Assembly (NCBI GenBank): GCA_964349045.1
Contig: CAYGFI010000059.1
Location: 1-24,920 of the forward strand
From: JACJXF01 sp964349045
GTDB lineage: Bacteria; Bacteroidota; Bacteroidia; Bacteroidales; GCA-2748055
DNA: 24,920 bases
Reading direction: 5' to 3'
Positions within the stretch are counted from its first letter, which is position 1. Each line of letters starts with the position of its first letter. A program made the position numbers and the translations under genes. The notes below the pieces were generated by a model. That model was given only the letters and a program-made list of their open reading frames with translations. It did not search any database and was not told the origin of the DNA. Of the stretch, positions 14,639 to 22,530 are shown in pieces.

Positions 14639-15643
14639 TCATACCGAATTCCTTGGTATCAGTTCGGCAATCAATAGCAATTTCTGAAATTCCTTATCCG
14701 GATGTTTTAAGCGGTCTAATAATAAATTTACGGCCTGCCTGCCCATCTCATCAATGGGTTGGGAAATTGCAGTTATGCTGGGGGACATAAGCGGGAAAAA
14801 CTCATTATCATCATAAGTTATAACAGCAATATCCAGGGGGATCCGGACTTTCATTTCACTTAACTGCTGAAGACCAGTGACTCCAATCCTGTTGCTGGTA
14901 AAAAGAATAGCCCGGATATTGCTTTTCACAAGATCTGTTACATGATGACGAACCTGTTCGCGCGTGTCCTTGTATGAAACTGTTCTAATATTATTCCCAT
15001 TAAGTAATAATCCATGCTCCAGGATCGCATTTTTATATCCTTCAATCCGCTGATGCATAACATCAAGTAGTGGTTCAAAACCAATTACGGCAATGTTCCT
15101 GTAGCCTTCTTTAATCAGGAGAGAAGTTGCATTGTATGACGCCTGCAGATTATCAATTCCAACAAAATCGGTCTCGATATCAGGAAAATGACGGTCGACC
15201 AAAACAAAAGGGTAGCCGGTTTTTTTCAATTCCTGAAGCTTGGGACGGGCATGAACAGTTGGGGCGATAATCAGCCCTTCCACTTTATTATCCACCAGTT
15301 CATCGACCCATTCAGCAAGAAGAGTATCTTTTTCATCTGATGAACAAATCATAACCCTGTAACCATGTTCTGCTGCACAATTTTCAATAGCACGGCTAAG
15401 CTTTGAGTAAAAATGATTGGCAATATCAATTACAATAACTCCAAGAACATTTGTATTTCCTGTTCTTAAGCTTCTTGCAAGACGGTGAGGTTTATAATTT
15501 AGCTCTAACGCGGTCGCAAGAATTTTATTAATTATATCGTCACTTATTCTCTTTTGTTTACCTAACCCATTTAAAACGAATGAGGCAGTTGTCTTTGACA
15601 CACCAACCTTTTTCGCTATATCCTGTAAAGAAACTTTTACCAT
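14639..15643 (-). CDS. LacI-family transcriptional regulator
   Basis: This is a 334-residue DNA-binding regulator of the LacI/GalR family. I use the ATG at 15643 (MVKVSLQDIAKKVGVSKTTA), which places the helix-turn-helix at residues 3-24 as in the family; an ATG at 15670 would add nine residues. The hinge segment YKPHRLARSLRTG links to a periplasmic-binding-protein-like effector domain beginning VLGVIVIDIANHFYSKL. That domain includes LVDRHFPDIETDFVGIDN and the C-terminal ITYDDNEFFPLMSPSITAI. The gene is convergent with dctP (14 bases apart) and lies between the two sugar-acid gene blocks, so it probably controls one or both. The effector is likely the imported acid or a pathway intermediate. 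Candidate operators with CpG-centred palindromes occur at 9335-9352, 9685-9702 and 24457-24473. Confidence 0.93.
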   Translation of the reverse strand: MVKVSLQDIAKKVGVSKTTASFVLNGLGKQKRISDDIINKILATALELNYKPHRLARSLRTGNTNVLGVIVIDIANHFYSKLSRAIENCAAEHGYRVMICSSDEKDTLLAEWVDELVDNKVEGLIIAPTVHARPKLQELKKTGYPFVLVDRHFPDIETDFVGIDNLQASYNATSLLIKEGYRNIAVIGFEPLLDVMHQRIEGYKNAILEHGLLLNGNNIRTVSYKDTREQVRHHVTDLVKSNIRAILFTSNRIGVTGLQQLSEMKVRIPLDIAVITYDDNEFFPLMSPSITAISQPIDEMGRQAVNLLLDRLKHPDKEFQKLLLIAELIPRNSV

Positions 15644-15701
15644 ATTTGTGTGTAAATTCCTGATTCTCAATATAAATACATCTTATTATAAAAAATGCAA
15701 A

Positions 15702-15723
15702 AGTAAGAATTTATCGACTTACT
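15702..15723. promoter_or_regulatory. Small inverted repeat upstream of the LacI gene
   Basis: AGTAAG (15702-15707) and CTTACT (15718-15723) are complementary around a 10-base spacer containing ATCGA. It lies about 60 bases upstream of the regulator's start, in an AT-rich gap, and could be an autoregulatory site. The sequence does not match the TAAACCGATTTA type, so the link is weak. Confidence 0.2.
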
Positions 15724-15780
15724 AAATATTTTAATGCTAAAATTTAAATATTAAATTATATTTCTTGGTATTTTATTGCC

Positions 15781-15826
15781 AGACAGGTTGTATTTATTGC
15801 AGGGTAGTTTCTGTCAGGTTGCATTT
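15781..15826. repeat. Imperfect 15-base direct repeat
   Basis: AGACAGGTTGTATTT (15781-15795) and TGTCAGGTTGCATTT (15812-15826) match at 12 of 15 positions. They are 31 bases apart, and the second overlaps the 3' end of the aldolase gene. Function unknown; it may be chance. Confidence 0.3.
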
Positions 15827-16587
15827 TTCATCTGATCCAGAATATTCCTGCAAGCAGAGTAATAAATTCCAGCATCAACAGAATAGGAAAGGTAACCAAC
15901 TCCAAGCTCTTTCCATTCTTTTGCAGATTCTATTGTATCAGTGAATAATCCTATAGTACATCCTTTTTCTTTAGCTTTTATTATCAAGCCCTTTATGACT
16001 TTTATGACTTGAGGGTGGTTAATCTCGCCTGGCACTCCAAGGGCCTGGGACAAATCATAGGGTCCGATAAAATAAATATCGACCCCCTTTTCGGAGAAAA
16101 TTTCATCAATATTATCCAGCGCTACTTTCCCTTCAATTTGTACAATGATCAACGCGTTGTTTGCCTCCCTGAAATATATGGAAGATGGTATTGATGAATA
16201 CCCCGCAGCTCGTACAAACCTGCAGACACCCCTGTGACCCTGGGGTGAAAATTTTGCAGCTTCAATAATTTCTTCTACTTCCAGTGCAGAACTTACCTGG
16301 GGTACCTGAATTCCCAATGCACCAATATCCAGGGCCTGGGATATGGATTCCGGTTGTCTGTCACGAACTCTGATTACCGGCAGCAATCCTGAAATTATGG
16401 CTCCCCTGACCAGGTTCTGCATTGTTTGAAGACTATTTGGACCATGCTCCATATCAAGTATAACAAAATCAAAACCAGCATAACCTGTAGCTTCTACAAA
16501 AGCAGGGTCTGATGTTTTCATGAACGGGCCGTATACAGGAATTCCACCTGCAAGTTTCTTTTTAAATTGTTCCAGAATATCTTTCAT
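15814..16587 (-). CDS. HpcH/HpaI-family class II 2-keto-acid aldolase (copy 2)
   Basis: This is a 257-residue class II pyruvate aldolase, paralogous to the protein at 9873-10643. The catalytic pattern is intact: FDFVILDMEHGP (39-50) with base H48, pyruvate-binding R73 in PVIRVRDRQ, metal ligands E152 in VQIEGK and D178 in IGPYDLSQALG, and the GALGIQVPQV loop (89-98). It differs from copy 1 in the segment after the first metal ligand and in the loop FSPQGHRGVCRFVRAAGYS, so the two may take different substrates or stereoisomers. It lies 12 bases downstream of the galactonate-dehydratase-type gene on the same strand. That adjacency makes it the prime candidate to cleave the 2-keto-3-deoxy product of that enzyme into pyruvate and an aldehyde without prior phosphorylation. 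Confidence 0.93.
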   Translation of the reverse strand: MKDILEQFKKKLAGGIPVYGPFMKTSDPAFVEATGYAGFDFVILDMEHGPNSLQTMQNLVRGAIISGLLPVIRVRDRQPESISQALDIGALGIQVPQVSSALEVEEIIEAAKFSPQGHRGVCRFVRAAGYSSIPSSIYFREANNALIIVQIEGKVALDNIDEIFSEKGVDIYFIGPYDLSQALGVPGEINHPQVIKVIKGLIIKAKEKGCTIGLFTDTIESAKEWKELGVGYLSYSVDAGIYYSACRNILDQMKNAT

Positions 16588-16599
16588 TCACAATGAGTT

Positions 16600-17748
16600 T
16601 TACCATTCTAAAAAACTTCCGTCAATTCCTCTCCAAATTGGATTTCGCCAATTATGACTTATTTTAACCATCCGGTTAACAAAATCTTCATCAATTTCAA
16701 TACCCAGGCCGGGTTTTTGAAGTAAAGGTATAAACCCGTCTTTAATTTGAAAGTCTTTTTTATTCAATACATAATCAAGAAGATCAGCGCCTTCATTATA
16801 ATGAATTCCAAGGCTGGTCTCCTGTATTATTGCATTTGGGGTACATGCATTTAGCTGAAGTGCAGCTGCAAAAGCGATAGGACCAAGCGGGCAGTGCGGA
16901 GCAAGGGCAATGTCAGACATCTCGGCAAAAGCAGCAATTTTACGTGTTTCCCAAATCCCACCCGTATGATTTATGTCCGGTTGAATTATATCTACAATTC
17001 CCTCCTCAATTATTTTTTTAAACTCCCGCCTTCCTATGAGTCTTTCACCGAGAGCAAGGGGGACTGACGTATATTTTGAAATTTCCTTTAACTGATCAGA
17101 GAACTCCGGCAGAACAGGTTCTTCATAAAACATCGGATGAAATTCCTCCAGTTCCTTAACCAGGATTTTCGCCGCAGACTTATGAACCCTCCCGTGAAAA
17201 TCAAGTCCAATACCAATTTCATTGCCTATTGCAGTACGTAATTCTCCGAGTCTTTTCTTTATTTTTAGGACATCTTCCCATGACATAATCCATTCTGATT
17301 TACCGGTTACATTTAATTTTAATGCCGTGAATCCGAATTTTATCCTGTTCAGGGCCTGTTCTTTAAGTTCCTGAGGTTCATCACCTCCAATCCATCCGTA
17401 AATTCTTACCCTTTCTCTTACTGGCCCACCAATCAGGTTATATACTGGTGTATTTAAATATTTCCCTTTAATATCCCAAAGGCATTGCTCAATACCTGAG
17501 ATGGCGCTCATCAATATCGGACCTCCCCTGTAAAAGCTTCCTTTACTAAGAACATTGAAAATATCCTCTATCGCGGATGCATTCTTACCCACCAGGTAAT
17601 CTTCCATATCGAGAACAGCTGCAGCCACTGAATCGGCTTTGCCTTCAAGAATTGCTTCACCCCATCCTGTTATTCCCGAGCTTGTTGTGATCTTTAAAAA
17701 CAGCCAACGGGGAGGCACTTTGTATAATTCCAGTTTTTCAATTATCAT
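16600..17748 (-). CDS. dgoD: Enolase-superfamily sugar-acid dehydratase (D-galactonate dehydratase type)
   Basis: This is a 382-residue member of the mandelate racemase/enolase superfamily that would dehydrate an aldonate to the 2-keto-3-deoxy acid. Length and residue numbering coincide with E. coli DgoD as I know it. The metal ligands are D183 in GLDFHGRVH, E209 in FYEEPVLPE and E235 in LGERLIGR. The two catalytic histidines are H185 and H285, the latter in APHCPLGPIA. The N-terminal capping domain (1-110) carries WGEAILEG, and the KLNVTG segment at about 144 supplies the second-strand lysine. The adjacent gene 12 bases downstream is a 2-keto-acid aldolase. No kinase of the DgoK type is present. 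The annotated activity follows the motif set; related aldonates cannot be excluded. The gene is separated from the upstream dehydrogenase by a 434-base gap containing a MITE-like element. Confidence 0.88.
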   Translation of the reverse strand: MIIEKLELYKVPPRWLFLKITTSSGITGWGEAILEGKADSVAAAVLDMEDYLVGKNASAIEDIFNVLSKGSFYRGGPILMSAISGIEQCLWDIKGKYLNTPVYNLIGGPVRERVRIYGWIGGDEPQELKEQALNRIKFGFTALKLNVTGKSEWIMSWEDVLKIKKRLGELRTAIGNEIGIGLDFHGRVHKSAAKILVKELEEFHPMFYEEPVLPEFSDQLKEISKYTSVPLALGERLIGRREFKKIIEEGIVDIIQPDINHTGGIWETRKIAAFAEMSDIALAPHCPLGPIAFAAALQLNACTPNAIIQETSLGIHYNEGADLLDYVLNKKDFQIKDGFIPLLQKPGLGIEIDEDFVNRMVKISHNWRNPIWRGIDGSFLEW

Positions 17749-17820
17749 TTACAGAGTATCAATGAAAAATTGCAATAATATGCTAATATAAAGTTTCCAA
17801 CGTATATAATTTATTTTTAA

Positions 17821-18100
17821 TCATTGGTGTCCGGTTAAAAATGTCGAATACCTCTATATCATAATTAAACCAAGCATTGTAGTTAATAATTAAAATATGT
17901 CCTTATTTATTAATGTCCTAATGCCGGACAGGCATTTACTTTTTTCCTTGATGAAAAAAGTAAACAAAAAAATCAAGCAAAAATCATCCCGGCCTTTACC
18001 CACAAGGCCCTCAAGCTCGCGGCCATTTTTGCGGGCCATCGCGCTTTACTCTTTCTTAATTTTGAAATTTTTCTTTTTAATTTTTACCGGACAATAGTGA
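17821..18100. mobile_element. MITE-like element with imperfect terminal inverted repeats
   Basis: The ends match as inverted repeats at 17 of 22 positions (17821-17842 versus the complement of 18079-18100). They share TCA at the tip and an identical core TGTCCGGT followed by an A-run. The direct hexamer TTTTAA flanks it on both sides (17815-17820 and 18101-18106), as a target-site duplication would; it is AT-rich, so chance is possible. Inside are a hairpin ATGCC/GGCAT (17921-17935) and a perfect 11-base stem TTTACTTTTTT / AAAAAAGTAAA (17935-17964). A GC-richer segment with CTCAAGCTCGCGGCC follows. There is no transposase. The reading frame across it is low-complexity and not a believable gene. 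It splits the minus-strand block between the second dehydrogenase and dgoD. Confidence 0.55.
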
Positions 18101-18122
18101 TTTTAAATAGTCATATAGCTTG

Positions 18123-18151
18123 TCCCGCTTCAACGGGAGAACCCACATGTT
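18123..18151. repeat. Small hairpin followed by the AACCCACATGTT word
   Basis: TCCCG (18123-18127) pairs with CGGGA (18134-18138) around a 6-base loop. It is followed at 18140-18151 by AACCCACATGTT, an exact copy of 13528-13539 upstream of dctP. It lies just downstream of the second dehydrogenase gene in its direction of transcription. Confidence 0.4.
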
Positions 18152-18182
18152 ATGAAATTATATTGCCTTCAGGATTTGTTTA

Positions 18183-19139
18183 TTAAAAATTATTTAAAGG
18201 ATTCAATGGTTTATTTCCAGTTAAAACACTGTAAACATTACGAAAAGCATTTTCCACACTTGCCTTTCGGGAAGTTTTAGTACCACCTGCAATATGTGGG
18301 GTTATTACGACATTACTAAGTTTTTTCAGCTCGTCGGGAACATCAGGTTCGTTTTCGAATACATCGAGCACAGCTCCTTTAATTCGCCCGGACAATAGTG
18401 CTTTCAGAAGAATACTTTCATCAATAACCGAACCTCTTGAAGTATTTATCAGAATTGCGTCCTCTTTCATCTGGTCCACAAATTCCTGGTTAATCATTTT
18501 AAAGGTTTCAGGGCTAAGTGGAACATTGACTGAAACAAAATCGCTCTTTGCAACAAGATCCTTTAATTCAGTAAAACCCGGGGAATTCCGGTTATAAGCG
18601 TCAAAGTATCTGACTTCCATTCCGAGGCAATTTGCAAGATTTGCAAGTTCTCTTCCAACAGAACCCAGGCCCACTATTCCGAGTGATCTCTCTCTTAAGC
18701 TTAAACCATCCCATCTTCCAGGTTCAAAAGACTTCCAGTTACCTTCCCTCACAAATCGTTCAGCTTCTCCAATCCTCCGTGAAAGGTACAACATTCCGGC
18801 AATAATATATTCAGCTACAGCAAAATTGAAATACCCTGGTGAATTGCTGGCCCAAATCTTTCTTTTTGATAATTCATCGAGCTCCAGGTTATCATATCCA
18901 ATTGAAACATTGGCAATGATCTTCAATTTTGATGTGTTATCCAACAATTCCTTATCTGCCCTGAGTTCCGCAAAGTTTACCACAGCGTCCATTCCGGGCA
19001 GTAATTTTAATATCTTTTCACGAGGCATTAAAAAAGTCTTATCACCGGGCCAGATAATTATCTCTGAGATATTTGCCAAATCACCAATCCATTCCGGTGT
19101 AACATACCCGGTGACAAGAGTTTTATAATTTTTGCCCAT
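18183..19139 (-). CDS. D-isomer-specific 2-hydroxyacid dehydrogenase (copy 2)
   Basis: This is a 318-residue NAD(P)-dependent dehydrogenase of the same superfamily as the protein at 10754-11662, but clearly divergent. The nucleotide-binding motif is GLGSVGRELA (158-167). The catalytic residues are R235 in NTSRGSVIDE, E264 in LDVFENEPD and H282 in TPHIAGG. The N-terminal half contains IANVSIGYDNLELDEL, typical of glyoxylate/hydroxypyruvate reductase-like members, which makes reduction of a small 2-oxo acid plausible. It lies 105 bases downstream of the sialidase-fold gene and upstream of dgoD, all on the minus strand. Together with copy 1, each sugar-acid block has its own aldolase and dehydrogenase. 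Exact substrate unknown. Confidence 0.9.
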   Translation of the reverse strand: MGKNYKTLVTGYVTPEWIGDLANISEIIIWPGDKTFLMPREKILKLLPGMDAVVNFAELRADKELLDNTSKLKIIANVSIGYDNLELDELSKRKIWASNSPGYFNFAVAEYIIAGMLYLSRRIGEAERFVREGNWKSFEPGRWDGLSLRERSLGIVGLGSVGRELANLANCLGMEVRYFDAYNRNSPGFTELKDLVAKSDFVSVNVPLSPETFKMINQEFVDQMKEDAILINTSRGSVIDESILLKALLSGRIKGAVLDVFENEPDVPDELKKLSNVVITPHIAGGTKTSRKASVENAFRNVYSVLTGNKPLNPLNNF

Positions 19140-19244
19140 TTTAAACTATTTCCAATTTTTATCCAATATTTCAATTCCAATAAAAACAATATCGAAGCTA
19201 TTAATTACACTAATGTACATTCAATTCAAATGAATTAATCCGGA

Positions 19245-21062
19245 CTATTTTCCGGACTGATAATTCCCAATCCCTTCCGATATATTTAAACACCGTGTAT
19301 ATACCCTGAACACCTCAACATTACCTTTAAATTCAGATGAGAAGCTTACTTTCTCTTCGCCGTTGATTTCATACGTATAAGGATTAAACCTTGCATAGCC
19401 ATAAGGCCGGTCTCCGCCATCCCATAGATCACCGTCAATCAGGAGTGTCAGGATTTTTGCCTCAGCATCAACATTAATAACAATATGATGATTTGTGCCT
19501 GGTTTAATTGTTCCCGGACCTGAACCCCAAACAACCGGTGAACGGCAGTCGTCCATCAGAATCTCGATTGCCCCGGATTTAAGTATGGTGATTTTTATTC
19601 CATTTCCGGCAAACTTCGAATTGGTACCATATCCTTCGGTTTTAATCCGCCGGGTATCCAGCAAAACCTGATCATTTTTAATTTTCCCGGTTTTTAATCT
19701 GAATTCAAGCGAAAATCCATTACCATTAAACAACTTGCCTAATGCCGGCATTTTAAATGTATTCCCCGCCTCACTGTCTTTGCCTTTTACCTCAAGGGCA
19801 AGGCCATTTGTTGTCAGAACTTTATTCTCTGCCTGGTTCCAGAGCATTTCAAGGTAATCCCCTGGAATTTTATGGATCCTTGCAATAGTTTTCTGGGTTT
19901 CGGTAAAGTAATACTCTCCTTTATCCTCAATCCAATCCGGGTAGGAAATCCCATTGGCATAATCCATATCATACAAAAAAACTTCAGGCTGACTCCAGTA
20001 GATTTTTCCATTTTTTTCGACTCCACCAGAGAGCCAGGTTGGATTTCGGTTTCCGATGGGATGATTACTATAGTTCCTGCTTGAATTGTTATGAAAGAAC
20101 AATACGTATTTCCCGTTTTTAAACTTATAAACCTTATTAAAACAACGTGGTTGTTTCATCAGTTTACCACCGGGTGTATAGGTAGCCCATTCCGGGGTTG
20201 TCCAGGCGTGTCCGTTATCGGTACTGTAGGTTTGAACATTATGCCCCATGTTGGTGCGGTAAACACAAAACAAGCTCCCATCGCTTAACGATACGATGTT
20301 GTGTTCATCTGCCACTAACCCTTCAGGAGGTAATAAACCTTTATTACCGTCAGGCAGTGTTTCCCAAATGATCTTTGCAGGATCTTTTTCGGTAAGAATA
20401 TTTGAACTCCTGACGATGGCGCCTGAGCCGCTTTCCATAAAGCCTTCCCCGAAATTCCCGACTTTTGCCAGGGGCAGGTAAACTGCATTGTCATGAATGA
20501 TGGGGACAGCCACAGTCCAGAAGAACAGTACTTTCCCTTTATATATGTTGTTATCGTCTATTTCAAAATTCCTAACGGGAACTTCATATCGATTTTCTGA
20601 CCATGAATAACCACCGTCATCCGAATACTTCATCATCATCTTACCCATGGTATCAACTCTTTTTATTGGCACTCCCTTGGAATTCAGGACTTCACGCATG
20701 TTATCCGCATTATAGGTATAGAAAACATAGATTCTTCCTGAGGGAATGATAATCGGAGTTACCCAGGATGCTTCAGGGCCGGTTGAAGGTTCGATATCAT
20801 AATGTGAACTCCATGTAAGGCCACGATCTTTTGAAATTACTGAAACAATATGCTGACCTGCATCTCCTTCCCTCCCTCCACCGGTAGTCATAACGACCAC
20901 CCATTCTCCATTTTTATTTATAACAGCATAAGGCTGGTCGCAATATCCTTCATCGGGGATAATACTGACTGCATTATCGAGATTTCGCCAATCTTTTGAT
21001 TGGGAGAATGCCATGAATGAACCGGCAAATGTCAGTATTGTAAACATTAAAAGTTTTTTCAT
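19245..21062 (-). CDS. Secreted sialidase-fold (BNR/Asp-box) protein with C-terminal LamG-like domain
   Basis: This is a 605-residue exported protein. An N-terminal signal peptide MKKLLMFTILTFAGSFMAFS precedes a six-bladed-propeller region with three readable Asp-boxes (S-x-D-x-G-x-x-W): SKDRGLTW (77-84), SDDGGYSW (147-154) and STDNGHAW (280-287). From about 445 to the end runs a concanavalin/LamG-like jelly roll (FSLEFRLKTGK, then LTLLIDGDLWDGG). This architecture is common in Bacteroidota and Planctomycetota exo-sialidase-like proteins, many of which are not proven to act on sialic acid. I cannot verify the arginine triad from sequence alone, so glycoside hydrolase activity is inferred. It is encoded between a sulfatase (57 bases upstream) and a dehydrogenase, consistent with a role in trimming an acidic or sulfated glycan outside the inner membrane. 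Confidence 0.82.
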   Translation of the reverse strand: MKKLLMFTILTFAGSFMAFSQSKDWRNLDNAVSIIPDEGYCDQPYAVINKNGEWVVVMTTGGGREGDAGQHIVSVISKDRGLTWSSHYDIEPSTGPEASWVTPIIIPSGRIYVFYTYNADNMREVLNSKGVPIKRVDTMGKMMMKYSDDGGYSWSENRYEVPVRNFEIDDNNIYKGKVLFFWTVAVPIIHDNAVYLPLAKVGNFGEGFMESGSGAIVRSSNILTEKDPAKIIWETLPDGNKGLLPPEGLVADEHNIVSLSDGSLFCVYRTNMGHNVQTYSTDNGHAWTTPEWATYTPGGKLMKQPRCFNKVYKFKNGKYVLFFHNNSSRNYSNHPIGNRNPTWLSGGVEKNGKIYWSQPEVFLYDMDYANGISYPDWIEDKGEYYFTETQKTIARIHKIPGDYLEMLWNQAENKVLTTNGLALEVKGKDSEAGNTFKMPALGKLFNGNGFSLEFRLKTGKIKNDQVLLDTRRIKTEGYGTNSKFAGNGIKITILKSGAIEILMDDCRSPVVWGSGPGTIKPGTNHHIVINVDAEAKILTLLIDGDLWDGGDRPYGYARFNPYTYEINGEEKVSFSSEFKGNVEVFRVYTRCLNISEGIGNYQSGK

Positions 21063-21119
21063 CTTTTTTAAATTTTGGGTTTCTATTCAATTATCAATAA
21101 ATGTTAAATGGGCGGGGAT

Positions 21120-22430
21120 TTAATTATTATACCTTACCCTTACCTTTTGAAGCCTCATCTGCTCTTTGGAGTGGGTGAACTGGTTCAGGGTAATATAATG
21201 TGAAAGCAACTTACCGGTAAGTTCGGCAGTGATGTTTTCATACCCGGCAACTCCTGCGAGATTGTTAATTTCGCCCGGATCAACCACCAGGTTGAAGAGG
21301 TAAACTGTACCTCCCTGTTCAGGGTCAAAAACCATTTTCCATCCGGCCGTCCGGATCATTGAGCAGGTTCCCAGTTCAGAAAAAACGGCATCCCTGAAAA
21401 AAAGCGGATTATCATTATTGATTATCTCGATGAGATTTCTTCCAGGGCGTTCATTCACTGGAGAATCTATTCCGGCCAGGGAAAGAACTGTTGGGTAAAT
21501 ATCGAGAGTGGATACAAGTGCCTTTGACACCACTGCTTCATAACGCAGATTCGTACCTGTAATGGCTTTCCCGGAAATAAACATTGGCACACCTGCACTT
21601 TGCTCATAGAAATAACGCTTATCCCAGATCCCGTAATCCCCCAGATTGTCGCCATGATCGGCAACAAACAGGATCACAGTTTTCTCAAACAATCCTTTTT
21701 CTTTAAGAGCTTTTACCAACAGGGCTACATAATTGTCTATATTTGTGCACATATCCTCATAAACAGCCCTTTTCCGTGCAGTTTCAGGTGATGGTACAGC
21801 CTCAACGGGAGGCCTGGTGTTTTCAGGTAATGTATGGAATTCACCAGGAACCATGTAAGGCGGATGCGGTCCGATAAAACTCACATTCATATAAAAAGGC
21901 TGGTTCCCTTTAAAATTCCTGACAAACTTAACTGCTTCCTGACCAATGAAACCGTCCTCTGAATCGTCAGGATTCAAAGGATGCTTTCGTGTTTTTAATC
22001 CGCTTTTTACCTCATCAAAGTATTTTTTTTCCAAACCTTTCGAACGGAGGTAATAAATGTAATCATCGATGTTTTCAGTTTTATCTGCATTTGGAATGTG
22101 CTCTCCGACGTCGAGGCACTGCACAAGGAAATCTATTCCATAAGCCTTTATTGCATCCGCATCCTCTTTAACAACATCGATGCCCACTGCATAACGGTCA
22201 ATATAATGATGTTTACCAATTAAAGCCGTATAATATCCGGCATCCTGCAGTCGGTTCATAAAGGAGGCGTTCCTTAATTCTTCGTTAACCGGATTGGACT
22301 GGTTCCCGCAAATTCCGGTCTGACTGGGATATAATCCGGTAATAATGGATGTGCGTGAAGGTTGACAAACAGGAGAGGCTGTATATGCATGAGCAAATCT
22401 TACCCCCTGCGAAGCCAGTTCCATTAATGC
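21120..22430 (-). CDS. Sulfatase, S1 family, Cys-type (N-terminus lost in the scaffold gap)
   Basis: This is a type I sulfatase, hydrolysing sulfate esters with a formylglycine made from the active-site cysteine. 437 codons are visible; the 5' end runs into the run of N, so the first roughly 40 residues, including the N-terminal metal-binding Asp pair, are missing and the ATG at 22424 is not the true start. The activation motif is SPVCQPSRTSIITGLYPS (C-x-P-S-R). Further marks are ALIGKHHY (K-x-H), SFIGPHPPY and the metal-binding FVADHGDNLGDYG. The Cys form can be matured by an anaerobic sulfatase-maturating enzyme, not encoded here. It probably acts in the periplasm or outside the cell, but the signal peptide would be in the gap. 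It follows the beta-helix gene in the same direction; the substrate is probably a carbohydrate sulfate. Confidence 0.92.
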   Translation of the reverse strand, partial: ALMELASQGVRFAHAYTASPVCQPSRTSIITGLYPSQTGICGNQSNPVNEELRNASFMNRLQDAGYYTALIGKHHYIDRYAVGIDVVKEDADAIKAYGIDFLVQCLDVGEHIPNADKTENIDDYIYYLRSKGLEKKYFDEVKSGLKTRKHPLNPDDSEDGFIGQEAVKFVRNFKGNQPFYMNVSFIGPHPPYMVPGEFHTLPENTRPPVEAVPSPETARKRAVYEDMCTNIDNYVALLVKALKEKGLFEKTVILFVADHGDNLGDYGIWDKRYFYEQSAGVPMFISGKAITGTNLRYEAVVSKALVSTLDIYPTVLSLAGIDSPVNERPGRNLIEIINNDNPLFFRDAVFSELGTCSMIRTAGWKMVFDPEQGGTVYLFNLVVDPGEINNLAGVAGYENITAELTGKLLSHYITLNQFTHSKEQMRLQKVRVRYNN

Positions 22431-22530
22431 NNNNNNNNNNNNNNNNNNNNNNNNNNNNNNNNNNNNNNNNNNNNNNNNNNNNNNNNNNNNNNNNNNNNNN
22501 NNNNNNNNNNNNNNNNNNNNNNNNNNNNNN
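22431..22530. other. Assembly gap (100 N)
   Basis: Exactly 100 N replace the 3' end of the beta-helix gene and the 5' end of the sulfatase gene. The round number suggests a scaffolding placeholder, so the real length is unknown. Reading frames drawn through it are meaningless. Confidence 0.98.

Noticed and set aside
17897..18097. A 66-codon plus-strand open frame within the MITE-like region
   Set aside because: The product is low-complexity (lysine runs, then proline/arginine/serine, then phenylalanine) and follows the hairpin repeats. The frame lies wholly inside the inverted-repeat element and has no plausible family.
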